A stretch of 5,554 nt of DNA from RGIG1840 sp964626795 (GTDB lineage Bacteria > Bacillota_I > Bacilli_A > RF39 > UBA660), in assembly GCA_964626795.1 (NCBI GenBank), contig CAZVIQ010000050.1, positions 1 through 5,554 of the forward strand, in the 5' to 3' direction. A program made the position numbers and the translations under genes. Below the pieces are notes generated by a model. It worked only from the letters and a program-made list of their open reading frames with translations. It did no database searches and was not told the origin of the DNA. This document shows, one piece after another, positions 1-5,554 of this stretch (its first letter is position 1; the number at the start of each line of letters is the position of its first letter).

Positions 1-36
1 TTTATAATCTTAAACTAATTATATACTATTTTAGGC

Positions 37-70
37 AAAAAAAAAAGTATAAGTTTGTTTATACTCTTTT
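37..70 (-). terminator. Rho-independent terminator of the comN-secDF-rel-dtd operon
   Basis: It begins 21 nt past the dtd stop codon. Read on the minus strand, AGTATAA (65-59) pairs with TTATACT (52-46) around the six-base loop ACAAAC, followed by an unbroken run of T down to position 37. The stem can be lengthened by a G-U pair and four A-U pairs if part of the T-run is used. The core stem has only one G-C pair, so it is weak for an intrinsic terminator, but its position and the T-run fit. The plus strand has the same hairpin with a shorter, interrupted T-tract, so weak two-way activity is possible. Confidence 0.75.
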
Positions 71-91
71 AATTCAATTATATAGTTTGAA

Positions 92-544
92 TTATAAATT
101 ATAATATTTACTGTCAAGCATTATTGTTACTGGTCCATCATTATATATTTCAACTTTCATATCTGCACCAAAAACACCAGTTTCCACTTTAATGTTTTTT
201 TCTCTTAATTTCTTATTAAATAAATCATAAAGAAGAGTTGCTTCTTCTGGTCTCATTGCATTAATAAAACTTGGTCTTCTTCCATTTGTAGTATCGGCAT
301 ATAAAGTAAATTGGCTTATACTTAAGATTTCTCCTTCAATATCCATAAGGCTTAAATTCATAAGTCCTTTTTCATCTTCAAATATTCTTAAATTAATTAA
401 TTTTTCTATCATTTTATTTATAATATTTTCATTATCTGTATGAGTAAAACCTACTAGAACTACAAATCCTTTTTCAATGTTGCCGTTTATTTCATTATCT
501 ATTGTTACTTTACTATTTTTACTTCTTTGTACTAAAATTCTCAC
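92..544 (-). CDS. dtd: D-aminoacyl-tRNA deacylase (Dtd)
   Basis: This cytoplasmic proofreading enzyme hydrolyses the ester bond of D-aminoacyl-tRNAs (D-Tyr-tRNA and others, also mischarged Gly-tRNA-Ala), recycling tRNA and keeping D-residues out of proteins. The 150-residue product has the usual family length. Visible signatures are the N-terminal MRILVQR strand, the SQFTLYAD active-site motif at about residues 77-84, RRPSF at 89-93, FGADM at 125-129 and the C-terminal NDGPVT motif at 135-140, which carries the Gly-cisPro pair that rejects L-amino acids. The start is GTG, overlapping the rel TGA stop as GTGA, with an AAAGGA ribosome binding site inside the end of rel. No better in-frame start exists and the family begins at this residue. 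It is the last gene of the operon and probably depends on translational coupling to rel. Nothing is missing. The family assignment is secure; substrate preference is inferred from the family. Confidence 0.96.
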   Translation of the reverse strand: MRILVQRSKNSKVTIDNEINGNIEKGFVVLVGFTHTDNENIINKMIEKLINLRIFEDEKGLMNLSLMDIEGEILSISQFTLYADTTNGRRPSFINAMRPEEATLLYDLFNKKLREKNIKVETGVFGADMKVEIYNDGPVTIMLDSKYYNL

Positions 545-2682
545 TTTAAATATGTCCTTTCTACTTTGCTGACAAATTTCAAACCTTTAAGGTCACTTAT
601 AAATAAATTTAATTCATCTATATTTTTCACTTTACATATTAGCTCATAATATAAACTTTTGTCAGTATCTTTTAAATTTAACGATTCTATATTTATTTCA
701 TATTTTGTAGCAATAGTTATTATATTTATAAGTTTATCATTATCCGCACTTACAAAAACATTTAAATATGCTGTATATTTATGATCTGTAGTTTCACACC
801 ATTGAGCTTCAACTATTCTTTCTTCACTTGAAGAAATATTATAACATCCTTTTCTATGAATACTTACACCATTACCTTTAGTAATGTATCCAACTATTTC
901 TTCACCTTTTACTGGTGAGCAGCATGAAGCAATATTGGTCAGTATATCATCTGCTCCGGCAATAATAATGTCTTTTGAACATTTTTGTTTTATAGGTTTT
1001 AATTTATCGAGTATTTCTTCTTTTTTCTTTTCTTCTTTTATATTTAAAAGTTTATTTATTATAATATTTGTAGTGAATTTTAAAGTAGCGATACCAAAAT
1101 AAATATCATCTGCATTATCAAGTTTTAGTTCTTCCACGACTCTATTAATATTTTCATTTGTTAATGATTCATTCAAACTAAAATTCTTTTTCTTAATATC
1201 ATTTTCTAAGAGTTCCCTACCTGTTTCTATAATTTTTTCTTTTTCTTTTTTAAAGAAATAAGATTTAATTCTTCCTTTAGCACTGTCAGTTTTAACAAAC
1301 TTAAGCCATGCTTTATTAGGTCCTCTTCCTTTTTGAGTTATTAATGAAACTATATCACCATCTTGAAGTTCCTGATTTAGTTTAACAATTTTATTATTGA
1401 CAAGTGCTCCTGTAACTGAATTACCTATTTCTGTGTGAATTCTATAAGCAAAATCTATTGGTGTAGCACCATCAGGAAGTTCAATTACATCTCCTTTAGG
1501 AGTAAAAACATATATTTCTCCTTTAGTAAGTTCTTTATTTAAATTTTGAAAAAATTCTAAATTTCCTTCTATATCGTTTATATTTATTAAAGCCTTGAAC
1601 TCTTCAAGTCTTTTATCTAAAGATGTTTTTACTGAACCATTTATCTGTTCTTTATATGACCAATGTGAAGCTATACCACTTTCAGCAATTTCATCCATAG
1701 AATAAGTTCTAACTTGAATCTCATACATAAAATTATTAACACCAAATACAGTTGTATGCAAACTCTGATACATGTTTGATTTAGGATTAGCTACATAGTC
1801 TTTAAATCTATATGGAATTGATTTATATTTTGCGTGAATAAGTCCTATAACAAGATAACATTCTTCATCTTTATCTACAAGTACTCTTATTCCAAGCATA
1901 TCGTATATATCGTTCCATTTTCTACCTGATTTTAATTTATTAAAAATACCTCTTACACTTTTGACTCTACTTACTATTGTAAATTTAATATTATGATCAT
2001 TAAGTATTTCAGTTATTTCTTCCTTCATTGTCTTTAAAGAACTTTCAAGTTCTTCTTTTGAAGTTTTAAGTCTATTAAGTATTTCTTCATATTCATCAGG
2101 ATAAGCATTTCTTAAACACAAATCTTCAAGTTCACTTTTAAATTTTTTAATACCTAATCTATGCGCAATAGGAATAAAAACTTTTTCTGTTTCTTCAATT
2201 ATTTCTTCCTGATGTTCCATAGAGTGAACATTAAGTGTTTTTAAATTATCAAGTCTATCTGCAAGTTTTATAAATATTACCTTAGGGTTTTCTGCAAGAC
2301 CTACAATAATCTTTCTATATCTTTCTATATTATTATTTTTGAAAGTTCTCTTTAATCCACTTATTTTAGAAATACAAAGAAGTATTTTAGCTGTCTCTTC
2401 ACCAAATTCTTCTAAAACTTCATCATAAGTCATTTTTTCATTTGTTATGGCTTCATGTATTAATGCACACCCTATCGTAACTTTGTCCATTTTAAGTTCA
2501 GATAAACTATAAGCAATATTAATTGAATGGTAAATATAATCTTCTCCAGTATGTCTTTTCATACCTTCATAGATTTTTAAAGCTTTATTATAATATTTAT
2601 CCATTAATTTTAAATCTTCTTCATTAAAATATGTACTTAAAACATTTATTAAGTCTTCATATTTTTTATTTTCAGTATTCAT
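541..2682 (-). CDS. rel: Long RelA/SpoT homologue, (p)ppGpp synthetase with altered hydrolase motif
   Basis: This is a ribosome-associated stringent-response enzyme that transfers pyrophosphate from ATP to GDP/GTP. It has 713 residues, close to Bacillus RelA. Domains in order: HD-type hydrolase (about 25-180), synthetase (about 220-345), TGS (about 388-450), helical linker, zinc-finger/RIS domain with C587, C588 and C613 (about 575-628), and ACT (about 635-712). The synthetase looks complete: RVKS at 239-242, YDMLGIRV with D261, the RFKD motif at 292-295 (the RXKD form of bifunctional enzymes rather than the EXDD of E. coli RelA), YQSLHT at 305-310 and E321 in EIQVRT. The hydrolase half keeps H52, H76, D142 and N146, but the HD pair is HE (76-77), the usual ED is TN (80-81), and RLHN reads RLDN. 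Hydrolysis may therefore be weak or absent. ATG start with AAAGGAG four bases upstream. The secDF gene ends 9 nt before it, and dtd overlaps its stop. Confidence 0.96.
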   Translation of the reverse strand: MNTENKKYEDLINVLSTYFNEEDLKLMDKYYNKALKIYEGMKRHTGEDYIYHSINIAYSLSELKMDKVTIGCALIHEAITNEKMTYDEVLEEFGEETAKILLCISKISGLKRTFKNNNIERYRKIIVGLAENPKVIFIKLADRLDNLKTLNVHSMEHQEEIIEETEKVFIPIAHRLGIKKFKSELEDLCLRNAYPDEYEEILNRLKTSKEELESSLKTMKEEITEILNDHNIKFTIVSRVKSVRGIFNKLKSGRKWNDIYDMLGIRVLVDKDEECYLVIGLIHAKYKSIPYRFKDYVANPKSNMYQSLHTTVFGVNNFMYEIQVRTYSMDEIAESGIASHWSYKEQINGSVKTSLDKRLEEFKALININDIEGNLEFFQNLNKELTKGEIYVFTPKGDVIELPDGATPIDFAYRIHTEIGNSVTGALVNNKIVKLNQELQDGDIVSLITQKGRGPNKAWLKFVKTDSAKGRIKSYFFKKEKEKIIETGRELLENDIKKKNFSLNESLTNENINRVVEELKLDNADDIYFGIATLKFTTNIIINKLLNIKEEKKKEEILDKLKPIKQKCSKDIIIAGADDILTNIASCCSPVKGEEIVGYITKGNGVSIHRKGCYNISSSEERIVEAQWCETTDHKYTAYLNVFVSADNDKLINIITIATKYEINIESLNLKDTDKSLYYELICKVKNIDELNLFISDLKGLKFVSKVERTYLK
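555..560 (-). promoter_or_regulatory. Ribosome binding site of dtd, inside the rel 3' end
   Basis: AAAGGA on the minus strand lies 10 nt before the dtd GTG codon (544-542). It supports the GTG start and the 4-nt overlap with the rel stop (TGA, 543-541). The long spacing and GTG codon suggest modest independent initiation, so ribosomes finishing rel probably help to start dtd. That coupling is an inference. Confidence 0.6.
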
Positions 2683-2686
2683 TTTT

Positions 2687-2693
2687 CTCCTTT
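2687..2693 (-). promoter_or_regulatory. Ribosome binding site of rel, overlapping the secDF stop codon
   Basis: AAAGGAG on the minus strand sits 4 nt before the rel ATG (2682-2680). The first two A bases are the last two bases of the secDF TAA stop (2694-2692), so a ribosome terminating on secDF covers the rel initiation region. This fixes the rel start and suggests coupled translation. Confidence 0.85.
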
Positions 2694-4887
2694 ATGAATT
2701 AATTCCTTTAACACTAAGCTCATCTATTTCATCATCATAAGTTTTTTTCTTACCATTATTTTTTAATTCTCTTTTTTCAAAATAGTAATAAATATAAGGT
2801 GCTAAAAATAGTGTAGATATTGATCCTGCTATAAGGCCTATCAAAAGTGCTACGTTAAATGGTAAAATTTCTTTAATGTTAAAGTATAAAAGTATAAGTA
2901 AAGTAATAAAAGTTGTTGAAGAAGTTAATATATTTCTTGAAATAGTTTCATTAGAACTTTTATTAACTAATTCTTTTAAAATTTTATCTGACTTTATATT
3001 GTTTTTATAAATAATTTGTCTATTTTCACGTATTCTATCAAAAAGAACTATAGTGTCATTTACTGAATATCCTAGGATAGTTAATATAGCTGCAATAAAT
3101 ATAAAATCTATTTCCATTCTTATAATTGCAAAAACCATTACTACCATTATAATATCGTGCATAAGTGTAATTATGGATGATATACTGAAACTCCAGTTAA
3201 ATCTTATCGCAATATATATTAAAATCCCAATACTAGCAAGTAAAAGTGATATCATAGCGTTTTTAGTTAAATCTTTTTTAACTAGATTACTTATTGAATT
3301 TATTTCTACTTTATAATCATTAAATTTTTCCTGAATCTCTAAAACTTCATTTTTTTCTAAAGACTCCTTTATATTATATGTTACTTCATTATCATTTATC
3401 TTATTTGCTTCTCTAACATTATATTTATCAAAATATTTATTTGTTTCTTCTATATTTATTAAATCACCTTTTAGATTTATAATTGATCCACCTTTAAAAT
3501 CTATTCCCAAATTTAATCCTTTAAATCCCAAGAATATAAAACCTATTAATAAAACTGTAAGTGAAATACCTGCAAAATATTTTGCATTTTTAATAAAGTC
3601 AAAATTCTTATATTCTGTATTTTTTCCAAAGAAAAACTTTTCTTTTCCATTGAATAATTCAGTATCAATATACAATTTTAAAATATATCTGTTTAAATAA
3701 ACCATTATGAATATTGTTGCAAAAATAGTAATAACAAACATTGTTGCAAAGCCTTTTACTGCACTTTCTCCAAATATAAAGAGAATAATTGCAACTAAAA
3801 GAGTTGTAATATTTGCATCAATTATTGCAGTTATACTTCTTTTATTTCCTTCTTTAAAAGCAGTTTTTATTGTATTTTTATTTTTAACTTCATCTTTAAT
3901 TCTTTCTATTGAGATAATATTTGAATCAACTGCCATTCCAATACCAAGTATCATTGCTGCTATTCCAGGCAGTGTAAGTGTTCCACCTATATTATTAAAT
4001 ATAATTATTACAAGAATTGTATATATAATAAGACATATACTCGTAATTAGTCCACTGAATCTATATTTAAAAGTTAAAAGTAAACTTATAAGTATTAGAG
4101 AAATAATAAATGCATCAAGTACTGTTTTTATAGTTTCATTACCTAAAGTTGCATCCACTACCTTCGTACTTATTTCTGTAAGTTTTGTAGGAAGACTTCC
4201 ACTATTTATTAAGTCTACTAGTTTTTGTGCCTCTTTTTCAGTAAAATTTCCCTGTATAACAACATTATTCATAAATCCTTCGTTAACAGAGGCAGCACTT
4301 ATACATTTGAAATTACCATCTTGTCCACATATTTCTTTTTGACTTTCAAAAGAATCTCCTTCTGTATAATCAAGCCAGATTACAATAAGTTTGTCAGTAG
4401 ATTCACTAATATTTTTAGTAACTCTATAAAATTTATCATTATCTTTAATACTTAATGCAACAACTGGTTTACTTGTTTTAGGATCATAATCTAATTTAGC
4501 CCCAGGACTTGCTAGAACATTAGCATTCATTAATTCTTCATCACTAGAATTTCTAAATGATAAAACTGCAGGAGTACTAAGTCTTTCTCTTGCTTCATTT
4601 TCATCTTTTACTCCTGGAAGTTTAACTCTTATATTATTTCCTTCTATAATAATTTCAGGTTCTGAAACTCCTAAAGTATCTATTCTATTTATAATTGATT
4701 TATAAGTACTTTTTAAATCTTCAGGTTTTAATTCTTTTCCTAAACTTTCTACTTTATATAAAACTTCAAAACCACCTTTAAAATCCAGACCATAATTTAT
4801 ACTTTTTATTGTTGGCTTTATTAAGTATACTATAAAAGCACATAAAATAATTAAACATACTGAAATAATAGCTATTTTCTTTTTCAT
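2692..4887 (-). CDS. secDF: SecDF, fused protein-export membrane subunit
   Basis: This RND-superfamily accessory subunit of the SecYEG translocon uses the proton gradient to help pull proteins across the membrane. It has 731 residues, with SecD and SecF fused as in Bacillus. The SecD half has a first membrane segment (about 5-24), GLDFKGG (33-39), the large extracytoplasmic P1 region (to about 250), then five membrane segments (about 255-398) including GMAVDSN with D321 and IIDANITT (356-362). The SecF half repeats the plan: a membrane segment (437-456), GIDFKGG (461-467), a smaller outer domain, and five segments (about 544-697) with LGYSVNDTIVLFDRIREN and the SRNILTS motif containing R651. 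D321, the Asp of NDT and R651 correspond to the proton-relay residues of Thermus SecDF, so it looks functional. The C-terminal tail is short and charged. Two cysteines (187, 195) lie in P1. ATG start with AGGAG 6 nt upstream. It follows comN by 9 nt and precedes rel by 9 nt. Confidence 0.97.
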   Translation of the reverse strand: MKKKIAIISVCLIILCAFIVYLIKPTIKSINYGLDFKGGFEVLYKVESLGKELKPEDLKSTYKSIINRIDTLGVSEPEIIIEGNNIRVKLPGVKDENEARERLSTPAVLSFRNSSDEELMNANVLASPGAKLDYDPKTSKPVVALSIKDNDKFYRVTKNISESTDKLIVIWLDYTEGDSFESQKEICGQDGNFKCISAASVNEGFMNNVVIQGNFTEKEAQKLVDLINSGSLPTKLTEISTKVVDATLGNETIKTVLDAFIISLILISLLLTFKYRFSGLITSICLIIYTILVIIIFNNIGGTLTLPGIAAMILGIGMAVDSNIISIERIKDEVKNKNTIKTAFKEGNKRSITAIIDANITTLLVAIILFIFGESAVKGFATMFVITIFATIFIMVYLNRYILKLYIDTELFNGKEKFFFGKNTEYKNFDFIKNAKYFAGISLTVLLIGFIFLGFKGLNLGIDFKGGSIINLKGDLINIEETNKYFDKYNVREANKINDNEVTYNIKESLEKNEVLEIQEKFNDYKVEINSISNLVKKDLTKNAMISLLLASIGILIYIAIRFNWSFSISSIITLMHDIIMVVMVFAIIRMEIDFIFIAAILTILGYSVNDTIVLFDRIRENRQIIYKNNIKSDKILKELVNKSSNETISRNILTSSTTFITLLILLYFNIKEILPFNVALLIGLIAGSISTLFLAPYIYYYFEKRELKNNGKKKTYDDEIDELSVKGINS

Positions 4888-4893
4888 TCTTTA

Positions 4894-4898
4894 CTCCT
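4894..4898 (-). promoter_or_regulatory. Ribosome binding site of secDF, overlapping the comN stop codon
   Basis: AGGAG on the minus strand ends 6 nt before the secDF ATG (4887-4885). The comN stop TAG (4899-4897) shares two bases with it. This is the same stop-in-Shine-Dalgarno arrangement as at the secDF/rel junction. Confidence 0.85.
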
Positions 4899-5175
4899 AT
4901 AATAAATCTTCTGAGTAGTATTCTACTTCTCTTTTTTGATTTTTAAATTTATCTAAAACATAATTCTTAAGTTCTCCTGAACTTATATATAAAATATCAT
5001 TTGTTAAATCAAAAATAGATAGTCCTTTTTTATCTTTCCAGATAAATTTAACAAGATAATTCCAAATATCTTCTTCTTTTACAATATCAATTTTTTCTCT
5101 TAAAAGTTCTTGCCTTTTACTATATAATGCAGGTTTAAGCCTACTATATAGTTCTTCTAAAGAATTAAATTCCAC
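4897..5175 (-). CDS. comN: ComN-like post-transcriptional regulator family protein
   Basis: This small soluble protein has 92 residues from the chosen start, with no signal peptide or membrane segment. It resembles the Bacillus ComN (YrzD) family: an N-terminal helix with LKPALYSKRQEL, then IVKEEDIWNYL, a W-K pair (FIWKDKK), and LTNDILYISSGELKNYV, followed by a charged, acidic tail. In B. subtilis ComN works after transcription on the comE competence mRNA and associates with DivIVA; whether that role applies here is unknown. Its place directly upstream of secDF agrees with the Bacillus order and strengthens the call. Start choice: the GTG at 5184 lies within the sequence AAGGTGA, which looks like the Shine-Dalgarno itself, so the GTG at 5175, 5 nt further on, is preferred. 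Starting at 5184 would add three residues. An in-frame TGA at 5193-5191 rules out anything longer. First gene of the operon, about 20 nt from the predicted transcription start. Confidence 0.8.
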   Translation of the reverse strand: MEFNSLEELYSRLKPALYSKRQELLREKIDIVKEEDIWNYLVKFIWKDKKGLSIFDLTNDILYISSGELKNYVLDKFKNQKREVEYYSEDLL

Positions 5176-5180
5176 AGTAT

Positions 5181-5187
5181 TCACCTT
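5181..5187 (-). promoter_or_regulatory. Ribosome binding site of comN
   Basis: AAGGTGA on the minus strand can pair with the UCACC part of the 16S rRNA 3' end. It lies 5 nt before the GTG at 5175-5173. It also contains the alternative GTG at 5184-5182, which has no ribosome binding site of its own, so this element decides the start. Confidence 0.6.
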
Positions 5188-5201
5188 TTTTCATTAGATT
5201 A

Positions 5202-5230
5202 ATTGTATCAAATCGTAATAATAATGTCCA
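5202..5230 (-). promoter_or_regulatory. Sigma-A type promoter of the comN-secDF-rel-dtd operon
   Basis: On the minus strand, TGGACA (5230-5225) matches the -35 consensus in five of six bases, and TACAAT (5207-5202) matches the -10 in five of six, with a 17-nt spacer. TG two bases upstream of the -10 box (TGATACAAT) gives an extended -10. The predicted start is an A near 5195, leaving a leader of about 20 nt before comN. The short leader leaves no room for a riboswitch or attenuator, so control is likely at initiation. I saw no clear operator repeat. Confidence 0.8.
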
Positions 5231-5257
5231 TAATTACATATAAGAATTAAAGTGTTT

Positions 5258-5554
5258 TTAAAAATTTTTTATTTCTTTTTGTAGTTCTTTTAAACTCTTT
5301 TCAGGAGTTGGTAATTTCTCTGGCATTTCTCCACCATTTTTAGCAATTACTTCTCTAATATTTTTCCCTATTTTATAATGAATATTTTTAGCTATTTTTT
5401 CTTCTTTGATTTTTTCTTTTTTTAATTTAGCCTCGGTTTGAGAAATTCTAAATAAGTTTGCAATTAGTTCTTCACTGCACATATTATCTAATATATCTTC
5501 TCTATAGCGAAGATCTTTTCTTTTAAAAATATCATCTGCAGTTTCACCATTATA
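5258..5554 (-). CDS. dinD: DinD-like DNA-damage-inducible protein, C-terminal part (5' end outside window)
   Basis: The open frame runs unbroken to the window edge, so only the last 98 residues are seen; E. coli DinD is about 274 residues. The visible order is YNGETADDIFKRKDL, then ILDNMCSEELIANLFRISQT, a lysine/glutamate-rich helix, GKNIREVIAKNGGEMPEKL and the terminal PTPEKSLKELQKE. This matches the DinD C-terminus, where a glycine-rich GGxMPExLPTPEKS segment precedes a charged end. E. coli DinD is LexA-controlled and inactivates RecA filaments; related proteins occur sporadically, often in accessory DNA. The methionine at 5482-5480 is internal (family pattern M-G/C-S-E-E-L-xANLFR), not the start, because the homologous sequence continues for 24 codons upstream. 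The start, promoter and any SOS box lie outside the window. The gene ends 82 nt before comN with no clear terminator between them. Confidence 0.85.
   Translation of the reverse strand, partial: YNGETADDIFKRKDLRYREDILDNMCSEELIANLFRISQTEAKLKKEKIKEEKIAKNIHYKIGKNIREVIAKNGGEMPEKLPTPEKSLKELQKEIKNF

Noticed and set aside
18..23. A perfect TATAAT on the minus strand after the terminator, as a promoter for a gene to the left
   Set aside because: No plausible -35 box lies 16-18 nt upstream (only the terminator T-run), and TATAAT occurs often by chance in such AT-rich DNA. Nothing beyond position 1 is visible.
3488..3501. A 14-bp direct repeat, CCACCTTTAAAATC, also at 4772-4785
   Set aside because: Both copies encode the DFKGG motif found once in the SecD half and once in the SecF half, so protein pseudo-symmetry and similar codon choice explain it.
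3707..4342. A 211-codon open frame on the plus strand
   Set aside because: It lies entirely antisense to the membrane segments and P1 region of secDF, and its protein is a hydrophobic mirror of that coding sequence with no recognisable motif. The shorter plus-strand frames at 884-1102, 3053-3316 and 4225-4455 are shadows of rel and secDF in the same way.
5165..5194. A nine-codon leader frame (ATG at 5194, MKKGEYCGI) overlapping the comN start
   Set aside because: Its ATG falls at or next to the predicted transcription start with no ribosome binding site, so it would have to be leaderless. It shows no attenuator-like structure.
5231..5249. An inverted repeat TAATT..AATTA after dinD as a terminator
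   Set aside because: Five A-T pairs with a nine-base loop and no following T-run are too weak to support a terminator call.
1..5554. Mollicute genetic code with TGA as tryptophan
   Set aside because: The two Rel tryptophans checked on the DNA use TGG, rel ends at TGA exactly where the family ends, and dtd begins at that overlap.
1..5554. CRISPR arrays, tRNA or rRNA genes, insertion sequences, toxin-antitoxin pairs or riboswitches
   Set aside because: The window is almost wholly coding. The two non-coding stretches are under 100 bases each and show no spaced repeats, cloverleaf sequence, transposase or aptamer-like structure.

Overview
The window is strongly AT-rich, and every gene I can support lies on the minus strand, so it reads from right (5554) to left (1). 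All reading frames are intact under the standard bacterial code: Rel ends at TGA, and the two Rel tryptophans I checked are encoded by TGG. That argues against a Mycoplasma-type code. The gene set (ComN-like regulator, fused SecDF, long RelA/SpoT homologue, Dtd) and AGGAG-type ribosome binding sites point to a low-GC Firmicute of the Bacilli/Erysipelotrichia kind, or an uncultured gut relative. I cannot name the species.

Layout in transcription order. (1) 5554-5258: the last 98 residues of a DinD-like DNA-damage-inducible protein, cut by the window edge. (2) 5257-5176: a short intergenic region with a well-formed sigma-A type promoter (extended -10) and the comN ribosome binding site, but no convincing terminator for dinD. 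(3) 5175-92: a very compact four-gene unit, comN-secDF-rel-dtd. The first two junctions have 9-nt gaps in which the upstream stop codon overlaps the downstream Shine-Dalgarno sequence. The last junction is a 4-nt GTGA overlap. (4) 70-37: a hairpin followed by a T-run, the likely end of the operon. (5) Positions 1-36 hold nothing I can support.

The unit joins a competence/post-transcriptional regulator family member, the proton-driven accessory part of the Sec translocon, the (p)ppGpp alarmone enzyme and a D-aminoacyl-tRNA proofreading enzyme. The order matches what I recall from Bacillus, but the genes that lie there between secDF and relA (including recJ and apt) are absent.

The most interesting point is in Rel. 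The synthetase domain looks complete, but the hydrolase signature has changed from HD..ED to HE..TN, so hydrolysis may be impaired or lost. I see no new multi-gene system here; this is mainly a conserved housekeeping locus next to an accessory DinD gene.
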